Position numbers and translations under genes: made by a program. DNA of 27,715 nt. Source: a virus. A model generated the notes under the pieces. It was not told where the DNA came from and searched no databases. It saw nothing but the letters and a program-made list of their open reading frames with translations. Of this stretch, positions 1-8,231 are shown piece by piece; position 1 is the first letter of the stretch; the number at the start of each line of letters is the position of its first letter. The stretch spans positions 334 through 28,048 of IMG/VR virus record IMGVR_UViG_3300030107_001470; one strand, written 5' to 3'.

Positions 1-1407
1 CGTCAGTCTGGTAAATCAACTATTGTTACTTCATACCTATTATGGTATGTTCTTTTTAATGCTAATGTAAATGTCGCAATCCTCGCAAACAAAGCAGCCA
101 CTGCAAGAGAAATGTTGGGCCGCTTACAACTTTCTTATGAGAATCTCCCAAAATGGCTTCAACAAGGTATTGTCGGATGGAACAAAGGGAGTCTGGAGTT
201 GGAAAACGGAAGTAAGATCTTGGCTGCTTCTACTTCTGCTAGTGCTGTACGGGGTATGTCCTTTAACGTTATATTTTTGGACGAATTCGCATTTGTTCCG
301 AACCATATTGCTGACCAGTTTTTCAGTTCTGTCTATCCTACTATATCTTCTGGTAAATCAACAAAAGTTATTATCATATCTACCCCTCATGGGATGAATA
401 TGTTTTATAAACTCTGGCATGATGCAGAGCGTGGAACGAATGAATATCTTCCTACAGAAGTACATTGGTCTGAGATACCTGGTAGGGATGAGGTTTGGAA
501 AGAACAAACCATTAGAAACACTTCTGAGCAACAGTTTAGAGTTGAGTTTGAGTGTGAATTTTTAGGATCTGTTGATACTCTTATTGCTCCTTCTAAATTG
601 AGAGTAATGCCATATCATGATCCTCTAATGGAAAAGAAAGGATTGGCAGTATTTGAACAGGCAATACCAGAACATAATTATATTATAACTGTTGATGTTA
701 GTAGAGGAGTTGGTGGAGATTACTCCGCATTTACTGTAATTGATACATCTAAGTTACCGTATAAGATGGTAGCAAGATATAAGAATAATGAAATTAAACC
801 TATAGTATTACCTAATATAATAGTTGATGTTGCTAAGAATTATAACGCAGCATATATTTGTTGTGAGGTAAATGATATTGGTGGACAGGTAGCAGATATA
901 ATTCAGTACGATTTAGAATATGAGAATCTACTTATGGCATCTATGAGAGGTAGAGCAGGGCAACAATTAGGACAGGGATTCTCAGGTAAGAAGACACAAC
1001 TTGGTGTGAAGATGAGTACTGCTGTCAAGCAAGTTGGTTGTTCTAATCTTAAAGCACTTATAGAAGAAGATAAATTAGTTATAGAAGACTATGATACCAT
1101 AGCGGAACTTACTACCTTTATTCAGAAAGGTCAATCATTCCAAGCAGAAGAAGGATGTAACGATGACCTTGCTATGTGCTTGGTTATATTCGGTTGGATG
1201 GCTATGCAACCATACTTCAAAGAGATGCATGATAATGATGTTAGAGCACGGATATATGAAGCACAAAAAGATGCTATAGAACAGGACATGGCACCATTCG
1301 GATTTGTATCTGATGGACTAGAAGAAGATCAATTTGTAGATGCTCAGGGAGACGTTTGGCAGGTTGCGGAATACGGAGATAAGTCCTACATGTGGGAGTA
1401 CAGGTGA
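1..1407 (+). CDS. 17: Terminase large subunit gp17 (5' partial)
   Basis: DNA-packaging motor: an N-terminal ATPase drives DNA into the prohead and a C-terminal nuclease cuts the concatemer. The open frame runs from base 1; its first residues RQSGKST are the Walker A loop, so the N-terminus lies outside the window. Walker B (VIFLDEFAF, Asp near residue 94 of the fragment) and the coupling motif (IIISTPHG) follow. The nuclease domain shows the acidic residues expected in T4 gp17: VDVSRGVGGDYSAF, then CCEVND, then CNDDLAM. The final ~60 residues are acidic. It is the first gene of the conserved 17-18-19-20-21-22-23 order. An internal ATG at 112 is not the real start, because the Walker A motif lies upstream of it in frame. 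Family assignment is very secure. Confidence 0.97.
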   Translation, partial: RQSGKSTIVTSYLLWYVLFNANVNVAILANKAATAREMLGRLQLSYENLPKWLQQGIVGWNKGSLELENGSKILAASTSASAVRGMSFNVIFLDEFAFVPNHIADQFFSSVYPTISSGKSTKVIIISTPHGMNMFYKLWHDAERGTNEYLPTEVHWSEIPGRDEVWKEQTIRNTSEQQFRVEFECEFLGSVDTLIAPSKLRVMPYHDPLMEKKGLAVFEQAIPEHNYIITVDVSRGVGGDYSAFTVIDTSKLPYKMVARYKNNEIKPIVLPNIIVDVAKNYNAAYICCEVNDIGGQVADIIQYDLEYENLLMASMRGRAGQQLGQGFSGKKTQLGVKMSTAVKQVGCSNLKALIEEDKLVIEDYDTIAELTTFIQKGQSFQAEEGCNDDLAMCLVIFGWMAMQPYFKEMHDNDVRARIYEAQKDAIEQDMAPFGFVSDGLEEDQFVDAQGDVWQVAEYGDKSYMWEYR

Positions 1408-1418
1408 CGTTTCAAAAA

Positions 1419-1426
1419 TATAAATA
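1419..1426 (+). promoter_or_regulatory. Late promoter -10 element upstream of gp18
   Basis: TATAAATA, the T4-type late -10 sequence read by gp55-RNA polymerase, lies 12 nt after the gp17 stop and about 40 nt before the gp18 start, in a short intergenic gap. There is no -35 box, as expected for a late promoter. Confidence 0.7.
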
Positions 1427-1466
1427 ATCTTAGACAACCGATAAGGCATTCTAGGAGTATATAAAC

Positions 1467-3719
1467 ATGGCAGCCAATCAATTATCGCCAGGTGTAGTAG
1501 TACAGGAGAGAGACCTGACCACTATTACAACCCTGTCAACAGCAAACGTGGGTGTGATTGCTGCACCTTTTGAATTAGGACCTGTTGAAGAGATAGTAGA
1601 GATTTCAAACGAGAGAGGATTAGTAGAGCGTTTCGGAAAACCAAATGATCAGAACTATGAGTATTGGTTTACTGCTGCTCAGTTCCTATCATACGGAGGT
1701 GTTCTTAAAACAATCCGTGTTACGTCAACATCTCTAAAGAATGCAGTTGACTCTGGTACTGCCCCTCTAATTAAGAATTTACAAGATTATGAAACCACTT
1801 TTGAAGGTGCAAACAATAACTTCAAGTGGTCTGCTAGGACTGCAGGTTCAAAAGGTAACTCCATAGGAGTTTTTGTAACAGACGCAGGTGCCGATCAGAT
1901 TGCCGTAATTCCTGCTCCTGGATCTGGTAACGAATATGAATTCGTTGCTGACGCTGCTGTTTCTGCTTCCTCTGGTGCTTCTGGTAAAGTATTTAAGTAT
2001 AGTATAGTATTAACAGTACAAACTGTTGTTGGTGATTTTGTTCCTGGAACTACTACTACAATCGGTATTGGTGGATCTAATGAGGCTGTAACAGTTCTTG
2101 CTTGGGATCCTGCTAATAAGAAACTTGAAATTGCATTACCTGGCGGTGGTGTTACTGGTATTATTGCTGCTGCACAAACAGTTACTCAAGGATCTAATAC
2201 TGCAGTAATTTCTGCAAATGGTATTGAGCGTCAACTCTACGTTGGTCTTGATAAGTCAAGCATCTCTTTCGCTGCTGCTGATAGTGTTCAGGATACTAAC
2301 TCAACTGCTGTTGCAATTACTTCAGTAAGAACTGAGTATAACGAGCGTGAGTATCTTCCTGGTGTAAAATGGATCAACGTTGCTCCACGTCCAGGTACTT
2401 CACAGTTTGCTTCTAATGCAGGTGGTCATCGTGACGAATTACATGTAGTTGTAGTTGACGTTGATGGTAAGATCACAGGAACTGCTGGTGCTGTTCTAGA
2501 AAGATTTGTTGGAGTCTCTAAAGCATCTGATGCTAAGACATCAGTTGGTGAGACTAACTACTATCCAGAAATAATTAAGCAACGTTCTGCTTATGTTTAC
2601 TGGGCTGAGCATGAGACTGGAGTCTTTAATGCAACTTCTACTCCTTCAGATGGTAACTGGGGATTGACTGCTACAAGTCGTCAGTTTAACCTATTACGTT
2701 CTTCTGGTGGATCTACTGATTATCCTGCTGGACGTACAACAGTTGGTTCTAAGAACAACGCAACTTACTACTACAGACTTGCTGATGGTGCTGACTATGC
2801 TACAGCTTCTGGAGAGTATACACTTACTAATGCTGATCTTGCAACTGCATATGGTCTTGTAGAAGATCCTGAATCACAAACAATTGATTACATCCTTACT
2901 GGTCCTTCTGGTGCTGATGATGCTGCTGCTATCGCTAAGATTACTTCACTAACAAATATTGTTGAAGAGCGTCGTGATTGCCTACTATTCGTTTCTCCTC
3001 GTAGAGGAAATATTGTTGGAGTAAGTAATTCAACAACTGCTACTGATAACATAGTTAAGTTTATGGATCAGTTACCAAGTTCTTCTTACTCAGTATTTGA
3101 TTCTGGATACAAGTATATCTACGACAAGTATAATGATGTTTATCGTTATATTCCAACTAACGGAGATACTGCTGGACTATGTTTACAGACAACAGAAGCT
3201 GCAGAACCTTGGTTCTCACCTGCTGGTTTTCAACGTGGTATCTTGAGAAATGCTATTAAATTATCATTCTCACCTAACAAAACTCAGAGAGATACACTCT
3301 ATGCAAATAGAATTAACCCAATAGTTTCCTTCCCAGGACAGGGTGTAGTACTATATGGAGACAAGACTGCTCTTGGATTTGCAAGTGCATTCGATAGAAT
3401 TAACGTTCGTCGTTTGTTCCTAACAATCGAGAGAGTTATCTCTGGTGCTGCTAGATCACAACTCTTCGAGCAAAACGATGAGGCACAAAGAAGTCTCTTC
3501 TTGAACATCGTTGAACCTTATCTTCGTGACGTACAAGGTCGTCGTGGTGTAACTGACTTCTTAGTCAAGTGTGACAACGACAATAACCCACCTGAGGCAG
3601 TTGACCGTGGTGAGTTCTATGCGGAGATATTTGTGAAACCAACCCGCACAATTAACTACATTACTCTAACATTTGTTGCTACACGTACTGGTGTTGCATT
3701 TACTGAGGTTGCAAGTTAA
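1467..3719 (+). CDS. 18: Contractile tail sheath protein gp18
   Basis: Polymerises around the tail tube and contracts during DNA injection. 750 residues, longer than T4 gp18 (659). The N-terminus (SPGVVVQERDLTTITT) is typical of phage sheath proteins, and the C-terminal ~150 residues form the conserved sheath core (GILRNAIKLSFSPNKTQRD, then a final strand ending RTGVAFTEVAS). The region around residues 140-480 is Ala/Gly/Ser/Thr rich, poorly conserved in appearance and rich in GCT and ACT codons; it probably holds the surface-exposed insertion domains. Start ATG 1467 has GGAG at 1454-1457. A late promoter precedes it and a strong intrinsic terminator follows it, so it is probably a monocistronic late unit. 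Confidence 0.96.
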   Translation: MAANQLSPGVVVQERDLTTITTLSTANVGVIAAPFELGPVEEIVEISNERGLVERFGKPNDQNYEYWFTAAQFLSYGGVLKTIRVTSTSLKNAVDSGTAPLIKNLQDYETTFEGANNNFKWSARTAGSKGNSIGVFVTDAGADQIAVIPAPGSGNEYEFVADAAVSASSGASGKVFKYSIVLTVQTVVGDFVPGTTTTIGIGGSNEAVTVLAWDPANKKLEIALPGGGVTGIIAAAQTVTQGSNTAVISANGIERQLYVGLDKSSISFAAADSVQDTNSTAVAITSVRTEYNEREYLPGVKWINVAPRPGTSQFASNAGGHRDELHVVVVDVDGKITGTAGAVLERFVGVSKASDAKTSVGETNYYPEIIKQRSAYVYWAEHETGVFNATSTPSDGNWGLTATSRQFNLLRSSGGSTDYPAGRTTVGSKNNATYYYRLADGADYATASGEYTLTNADLATAYGLVEDPESQTIDYILTGPSGADDAAAIAKITSLTNIVEERRDCLLFVSPRRGNIVGVSNSTTATDNIVKFMDQLPSSSYSVFDSGYKYIYDKYNDVYRYIPTNGDTAGLCLQTTEAAEPWFSPAGFQRGILRNAIKLSFSPNKTQRDTLYANRINPIVSFPGQGVVLYGDKTALGFASAFDRINVRRLFLTIERVISGAARSQLFEQNDEAQRSLFLNIVEPYLRDVQGRRGVTDFLVKCDNDNNPPEAVDRGEFYAEIFVKPTRTINYITLTFVATRTGVAFTEVAS

Positions 3720-3746
3720 TAAATACTTTTGAGTTCGAGATGGATC

Positions 3747-3770
3747 AGAGACCCTACGGGGTCTCTTTTT
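3747..3770 (+). terminator. Intrinsic terminator after gp18
   Basis: Perfect 8-bp stem AGAGACCC / GGGTCTCT with loop TACG, followed by a U tract ending at 3770. It lies 27 nt after the gp18 stop. The same stem sequence is reused after gp23 (9642-9668). Confidence 0.9.
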
Positions 3771-3793
3771 CATGCCTGAAAAAAGTTATTATT

Positions 3794-3800
3794 CTAAATA
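3794..3800 (+). promoter_or_regulatory. Late promoter -10-like element upstream of gp19
   Basis: CTAAATA, a variant of the T4 late -10 element, lies 30 nt before the gp19 ATG and just after the gp18 terminator. The same heptamer precedes gp20 and the synthetase-like gene at 9701, which supports a real signal. Confidence 0.6.
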
Positions 3801-3829
3801 ATATCGACGGAGTATTCTGATAATCAATC

Positions 3830-4414
3830 ATGGCAAAAAGAGGAACAATTGACGATTTTAAAGCGAATGTCGCATCAGACTTTGCTCGTCCTAATTTATT
3901 CCAAGTAGATCTTTCTTTCCCTCAAAGAATTATTAATAACGCATCATTAATAAACCTAGGGAAATTTACTGTTCGTGCAGCAAATTTACCTGCATCACAG
4001 ATAGGTGTTATTGAAGTTCCTTTTAGAGGAAGAGTATTAAAGATTGCTGGAGACAGAACATTTGAACCTTGGACAATTACTATCCAGAACGATAGTGCAT
4101 TTGCTCTAAGAAGTGCATTTGAATTATGGACTTCTTCCATACAATCATATAATGAGAACTTTACTCAGGCTTCAGGACTAGGTAGTGCTGATGATGCTAC
4201 TGGTTATTTCTCTGATATGCTTGTACACCAACTTGCTAGAGATGTTAAGGATGGAGAGGCTCCAAAAATCCTTAAATCTTACAAGTTCTACAACGTATTC
4301 CCTTCTAGTATTGCTGCCATCGATCTTGATTATGGTAATAATGATGCTATCGAGGAATTCACAGTTGAGCTTCAGACTCAGTACTGGACTCCAGTTGATT
4401 CAGCACAGTTCTAG
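3830..4414 (+). CDS. 19: Tail tube protein gp19
   Basis: Forms the inner tube of the contractile tail through which DNA passes. 194 residues, somewhat longer than T4 gp19 (163). Recognisable by the N-terminal PNLFQVDLSFP strand, the AANLP...VPFRGR segment, the FEPWTITIQND strand and the central SAFELWTSSIQSYNE helix. It stands directly between sheath and portal genes, the canonical T4 place. The start ATG 3830 has the CGGAG-type site at 3807-3811, which is distant, so start choice rests mainly on the family-like N-terminus. A paralogous tail-tube-fold gene occurs at 12872. Confidence 0.95.
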   Translation: MAKRGTIDDFKANVASDFARPNLFQVDLSFPQRIINNASLINLGKFTVRAANLPASQIGVIEVPFRGRVLKIAGDRTFEPWTITIQNDSAFALRSAFELWTSSIQSYNENFTQASGLGSADDATGYFSDMLVHQLARDVKDGEAPKILKSYKFYNVFPSSIAAIDLDYGNNDAIEEFTVELQTQYWTPVDSAQF

Positions 4415-4421
4415 AAGTAGG

Positions 4422-4428
4422 CTAAATA
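4422..4428 (+). promoter_or_regulatory. Late promoter -10-like element upstream of gp20
   Basis: CTAAATA in the 39-nt gap between gp19 and gp20, 25 nt before the portal ATG. It is the same variant late element as at 3794 and 9673. Confidence 0.6.
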
Positions 4429-4453
4429 AGACAGGACCAAACGTTTAATTATA

Positions 4454-6076
4454 ATGTCGCAACTCTTTGGATTTTCACTAGAGAGAGCAAAGAAGGTTCC
4501 TAAGGGGCCTTCTTTTGTTCAGAAGGATAGTTTAGATGGATCGCAACCTATCGTAGGTGGTGGTTACTATGGCTATTCGGTTGACTTTGATGGTCAATTA
4601 CGTAATGAGTATGAGTTAATTACTCGTTACAGGGAAATGGTTTTGCAACCAGAATGTGATAGTGCGGTTGATGATGTAGTCAACGAAACTATATGTGGTA
4701 ACTTTGAAGACGTACCAATTGCTGTAGAGTTATCAAATTTAAAACAATCAGAAAAAATTAAGAAGTTAATTCGTGAGGAGTTCGATGAAATTCTCCGTCT
4801 TCTTGATTTTGATAATAGATCTTATGAAATCTTCCGTCGATGGTATGTTGATGGAAGACTTTTTTATCATAAAGTAATCGATCCTAAAAACCCTAGAGGT
4901 GGATTGGTTGAATTACGTTATGTAGATCCTCGTAAGATTCGTAAGGTAACTGAGTATGAGGCAAAGAATCCTAATCAGTTACGAACTCAAGACCTTAATC
5001 AACAACTAACACAGCAAAGTGCTAGTTACTATCTGTATAATCCAAAAGGTTTACGGAATGCTACGAATCAGGGTATGAAAATTGCACCAGATTCAATTAG
5101 TTATTGCCACTCTGGTATTCAAGATCTTAATAAAAATATGGTCTTGTCTCATTTGCACAAAGCAATCAAGGCAGTTAACCAACTGCGAATGATCGAAGAC
5201 TCTCTTGTTATCTACAGATTGTCACGTGCTCCAGAAAGAAGAATTTTCTATATTGATGTAGGTAACCTTCCAAAGAATAAAGCGGAACAATATCTACGTG
5301 AAGTAATGGGTCGTTACAGGAACAAACTTGTATACGATGCACAAACTGGTGAGATTAAGGATGACAAAAAATTCATGTCTATGCTAGAAGACTTCTGGCT
5401 TCCTAGACGTGAAGGTGGTAGAGGAACTGAGATTACTACATTACCTGGTGGTCAGAACCTTGGAGAACTAGAAGACGTTAAGTACTTCCAGAAGAAACTA
5501 TACAAATCACTGAACGTTCCTAACTCAAGATTGGAAACAGAGACTACCTTTAACATAGGTCGTGCTGCTGAGATCACAAGAGATGAGGTTAAGTTCCAGA
5601 AATTTGTTGCACGTTTACGCAAACGTTTTGGGGAATTGTTTATTGATCTTTTAAAAACACAATTAATTTTAAAAGGTATCTGTTCCATTGAAGAATGGGA
5701 AGATATGAAGGAACATATCCAATTCGATTTTATTGCTGATAACTATTTCTCAGAATTGAAGGACATCGAAATCCGTAACGAACGGATGAATGAAGTCAAT
5801 CAAATGGATCCTTATGTTGGTAAGTACTTCTCTATAGAACATATTCGTCGTCACGTTCTTAAACAGACAGACGTAGAAATGAAAGAAATCGATAAACAGA
5901 TTGAGAGTGAAATGGAACAAGGACTTATTTCTGATCCAGCGATGGAAATGGAAATGGGTATGGAAGCAGGTGTTGATCCAGCTGCTATGGGTGGAGATCC
6001 AGCTGCACAAGCGGGGGCTGCACCCGACCCAAAGTCCGTAGTTAATGCTGCCGATCAACGTAGGGCGGAATTTTAA
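4454..6076 (+). CDS. 20: Portal vertex protein gp20
   Basis: Dodecameric portal through which the genome is packaged and ejected; it also nucleates head assembly. 540 residues, near T4 gp20 (524). Visible conserved segments are YRNKLVYDAQTGE, then SMLEDFWLPRREGGRGTEI, then LPGGQNLGELEDVKYFQKKL, all hallmark portal sequences. The C-terminal ~60 residues are low complexity (a Met/Glu run followed by Ala/Gly/Pro-rich sequence). It sits between gp19 and the head-assembly genes, and carries a terminator-like hairpin at codons 13-21 (see 4492-4516). This is the gene widely used as a cyanomyovirus marker. Confidence 0.97.
   Translation: MSQLFGFSLERAKKVPKGPSFVQKDSLDGSQPIVGGGYYGYSVDFDGQLRNEYELITRYREMVLQPECDSAVDDVVNETICGNFEDVPIAVELSNLKQSEKIKKLIREEFDEILRLLDFDNRSYEIFRRWYVDGRLFYHKVIDPKNPRGGLVELRYVDPRKIRKVTEYEAKNPNQLRTQDLNQQLTQQSASYYLYNPKGLRNATNQGMKIAPDSISYCHSGIQDLNKNMVLSHLHKAIKAVNQLRMIEDSLVIYRLSRAPERRIFYIDVGNLPKNKAEQYLREVMGRYRNKLVYDAQTGEIKDDKKFMSMLEDFWLPRREGGRGTEITTLPGGQNLGELEDVKYFQKKLYKSLNVPNSRLETETTFNIGRAAEITRDEVKFQKFVARLRKRFGELFIDLLKTQLILKGICSIEEWEDMKEHIQFDFIADNYFSELKDIEIRNERMNEVNQMDPYVGKYFSIEHIRRHVLKQTDVEMKEIDKQIESEMEQGLISDPAMEMEMGMEAGVDPAAMGGDPAAQAGAAPDPKSVVNAADQRRAEF
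4492..4516 (+). other. Terminator-like hairpin inside the 5' end of gp20
   Basis: GAAGGTTCC (4492-4500), loop TAA, GGGGCCTTC (4504-4512): nine consecutive pairs of which two are G-U, followed by TTTT. It begins 38 nt after the gp20 ATG and about 70 nt after the CTAAATA element. Structure is read from the sequence; a regulatory role is inference and chance is possible in coding DNA. Confidence 0.4.
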
Positions 6077-6086
6077 TAAATAAATA
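6074..6086 (+). promoter_or_regulatory. Possible late promoter element after gp20
   Basis: TAATAAATAAATA contains two overlapping ATAAATA late-type elements, starting at the gp20 stop codon and ending 17 nt before the next ATG (6104). The short distance makes it weaker than the other late elements. Confidence 0.45.
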
Positions 6087-6103
6087 CTAAAGTGGGAATT
6101 ATT

Positions 6104-6478
6104 ATGCCTAGTGAAATTGCCAATAAAATTGTAGATCATATCTTTAGCGACGAAAAAGCGAAAGCAGTAGACGCTACTAATGATGCAATTAGTGCAACTA
6201 CATATGACGCTATTCAAGCAAAGAAACTTGAATTTGCAAAAGAGTGGGGATTCAATCCAGATCAAACTGGACAGTCTACTGCTGATGAACTCGAAAATTC
6301 TATGCCAGATGGTAGTGAAAAACCTGAATTGGCACCTACTGCTACTGAAGTTGATCAACAAGATCAACAACCAGAAGTAGAAGAACCAGAAGAAATCCCA
6401 GATCCATTACCACCAAATACTGCGGTAGTTGATTCAATCGAACCAATAGAGGAACCCAAAGATGAGACTGATAGCTGA
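6104..6478 (+). CDS. Small acidic head protein between gp20 and gp21 (prohead core candidate)
   Basis: 124 residues from ATG 6104, which has GGGA at 6094-6097; a GTG four codons upstream (6092) would overlap that site and is less likely. The N-terminal two thirds looks helical (IANKIVDHIFSDEKAKAVDA). The C-terminal ~45 residues are extremely acidic and proline/glutamine rich. In T4 the small prohead core genes 67 and 68 lie exactly here between portal and protease, so a prohead core or scaffold accessory role is inferred from position, size and charge rather than from a recognisable motif. The 3' end overlaps gp21 by 17 nt, suggesting coupled translation. Confidence 0.7.
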   Translation: MPSEIANKIVDHIFSDEKAKAVDATNDAISATTYDAIQAKKLEFAKEWGFNPDQTGQSTADELENSMPDGSEKPELAPTATEVDQQDQQPEVEEPEEIPDPLPPNTAVVDSIEPIEEPKDETDS

Positions 6479-7109
6479 AGAAATAACTCAAGTAGAATTT
6501 CTATCTGAGGAAAAAGACGGTAAGAGGTCACACTTCATTGAAGGTGTATTTCTACAAGCAGAGATACAGAATAAAAATGGACGTAAGTATCCATTATCTA
6601 CACTTCAACGTGAAGTTGCTAAATATACTGAGAATCATATCCATAAAGGACGTGCTCTTGGTGAGCTTGGCCATCCCGATGGTCCTTCTCTAAATTTAGA
6701 TCGTGTTTCTCATAAGATAGAATCTTTGAAAGAAGATGGAAATAATTTCATCGGAAGAGCAAAGATACTTGACACTCCTATGGGTAAGATTGCAAAGTCA
6801 CTTCTTGATGAAGGTGTACGTTTGGGAGTTTCTTCCAGAGGTATGGGTTCATTAAAGACTGAAAGTAAAGGTTGTTCTGTTGTTCAGGATGACTTTATGC
6901 TTGCAACTGCTGCAGATATAGTAGCAGATCCTTCAGCTCCTGATGCATTTGTAGATGGAATTATGGAAGGAAAAGAATGGGTATGGGATAATGGCATCTT
7001 GAAAGAGTCCCATGTTGCTCAATTTAAGCAAGAAATAGATGCTGCAACCCTTATAAACATCCAAGAACGGAAGGTTTCCGCATTTGAGAAGTTTTTAAGA
7101 AGTATTTAA
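6462..7109 (+). CDS. 21: Prohead core protease gp21
   Basis: Serine protease that cleaves scaffold and capsid proteins after prohead assembly. 215 residues, near T4 gp21 (212). The herpesvirus-assemblin-like catalytic residues are visible: His71 in GELGHPDGPS and Ser124/Ser125 in RLGVSSRGMGSL. The N-terminal GVFLQAEIQNKNGRKYP strand is typical. The start overlaps the preceding acidic gene by 17 nt and has GAGGAA at 6449-6454. It is followed by scaffold gp22 and capsid gp23, its expected substrates. Confidence 0.95.
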   Translation: MRLIAEEITQVEFLSEEKDGKRSHFIEGVFLQAEIQNKNGRKYPLSTLQREVAKYTENHIHKGRALGELGHPDGPSLNLDRVSHKIESLKEDGNNFIGRAKILDTPMGKIAKSLLDEGVRLGVSSRGMGSLKTESKGCSVVQDDFMLATAADIVADPSAPDAFVDGIMEGKEWVWDNGILKESHVAQFKQEIDAATLINIQERKVSAFEKFLRSI

Positions 7110-7111
7110 TT

Positions 7112-7119
7112 TATAAATA
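7112..7119 (+). promoter_or_regulatory. Late promoter -10 element upstream of gp22
   Basis: TATAAATA located 3 nt after the gp21 stop and 38 nt before the gp22 ATG, closely matching the T4 late consensus and the spacing seen at gp18. As no late element is evident in the gp22-gp23 gap, this promoter may also serve gp23. Confidence 0.7.
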
Positions 7120-7157
7120 AATACAGATCAACGCTAATGCTAACGGAGAATATTAAA

Positions 7158-8198
7158 ATGGCCGAGACCCAAAACACCGAACTTGATAATATGGAAGAAG
7201 TGAGTGAAGGTTCTAACGCTGTAACCAAAAACGCAAAACCAGGTGAAAAGATTGACACATCGAAAGGTGGTGGCAAGAAAGTTATAAATGTAACAACCGA
7301 TTCCCTTGAGGGTGCGGCTGGTACTAAGAATGCTGGTTCATCTGCTGCTGGTTCGGTTAGCGTGGAAGGATCCAAATCACTTAATACTAAGCCTTCCGAT
7401 GCAAGTTCTAAACAGGAGGACGTAGAGAATGACACAGAAGAAGTCATCCAAGAAGAAACCCCTGAAACCAAGTACGACTTTAGTCAAGATGTTGACGCTC
7501 TTGTCGCTGGTGAAGAACTGAGTGAGGAGTTTAGGTCTAAGGCAATAACTATCTTTGAAGCTGTTGTAACAGAGAGAGTTAATACCGAAGCTAAAGCGTT
7601 GCAAGAGAGCTATGAATCTGCTCTGACTGAAGAAGTCGAAAAGATCAAAACAGAATTGGCTGAAAAAGTAGACGACTATCTATCTTACGCTGCTGAAACC
7701 TGGATGAAAGAAAATTCATTAGCGGTTGAGCACGGTATCAAGACTGAGATGGCCGAGTCGTTCTTTGACGGTCTAAAGAAACTGTTCGTGGAACAAAACT
7801 TTACTGTTCCCGAAGAGAAATTCAACCTACTTGACGGTATGGCTGAAGAGCTAAATGATATGGAAACAAAACTCAACGAGCAAATCGACGCTAACGTCTC
7901 TTTAAATAAGAGAATTGGTGAATTTACAAGAATGGAAATAGTGAGCGAATGTGCTACTGGACTCGCTGAGACCCAGAAAGAGAAACTCGTTTCTCTAGCA
8001 GAGGGGGTTGAGTTTGAAACTGAAGAAGATTTTCGCAAGAAAGTCGAAACTATCAAGGAATCATACTTCACTAGGAAGGCCGAGGCTGCTGATAAAGCAA
8101 CTGAACCCACCGAAGAAGCAACTGCACCTTTGGTAGAAGAAACAACGACTGGCACTATGTCGAAATACGTAGATGCACTCTCTCGTTGGTCTAATTAA
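7158..8198 (+). CDS. 22: Major prohead scaffold protein gp22
   Basis: Internal scaffolding core of the prohead, degraded by gp21 during maturation. 346 residues from ATG 7158, which has GGAG at 7145-7148; an ATG at 7137 lies upstream of that ribosome site and is rejected. Composition is strongly Glu/Lys rich and helical, with a disordered Ser/Gly/Asn N-terminal third, then a coiled-coil-like stretch (EEVEKIKTELAEKVDDYLSY onward) and a short basic/aromatic C-terminus. T4 gp22 is 269 residues, so this is a longer relative. Assignment rests on composition and strict position between gp21 and gp23. Confidence 0.92.
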   Translation: MAETQNTELDNMEEVSEGSNAVTKNAKPGEKIDTSKGGGKKVINVTTDSLEGAAGTKNAGSSAAGSVSVEGSKSLNTKPSDASSKQEDVENDTEEVIQEETPETKYDFSQDVDALVAGEELSEEFRSKAITIFEAVVTERVNTEAKALQESYESALTEEVEKIKTELAEKVDDYLSYAAETWMKENSLAVEHGIKTEMAESFFDGLKKLFVEQNFTVPEEKFNLLDGMAEELNDMETKLNEQIDANVSLNKRIGEFTRMEIVSECATGLAETQKEKLVSLAEGVEFETEEDFRKKVETIKESYFTRKAEAADKATEPTEEATAPLVEETTTGTMSKYVDALSRWSN

Positions 8199-8231
8199 TT
8201 AATTTAAACTTACTACAATTTTCGGAGAAAA

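Noticed and set aside
112-1407. Terminase starting at ATG 112
   Set aside because: The frame is open to base 1 and the Walker A motif lies upstream of this ATG, so it is an internal Met.
5750-6370. 206-codon minus-strand frame across the gp20 3' end
   Set aside because: Sequence is Phe/Ser/His/Ile rich shadow coding opposite gp20 and the next acidic gene; no domain or start signal.
8199-8231. Late promoter for gp23
   Set aside because: The 33-nt gap is AT-rich (TTAATTAATTTAAA) but has no TATAAATA or CTAAATA; only the ribosome site is clear.
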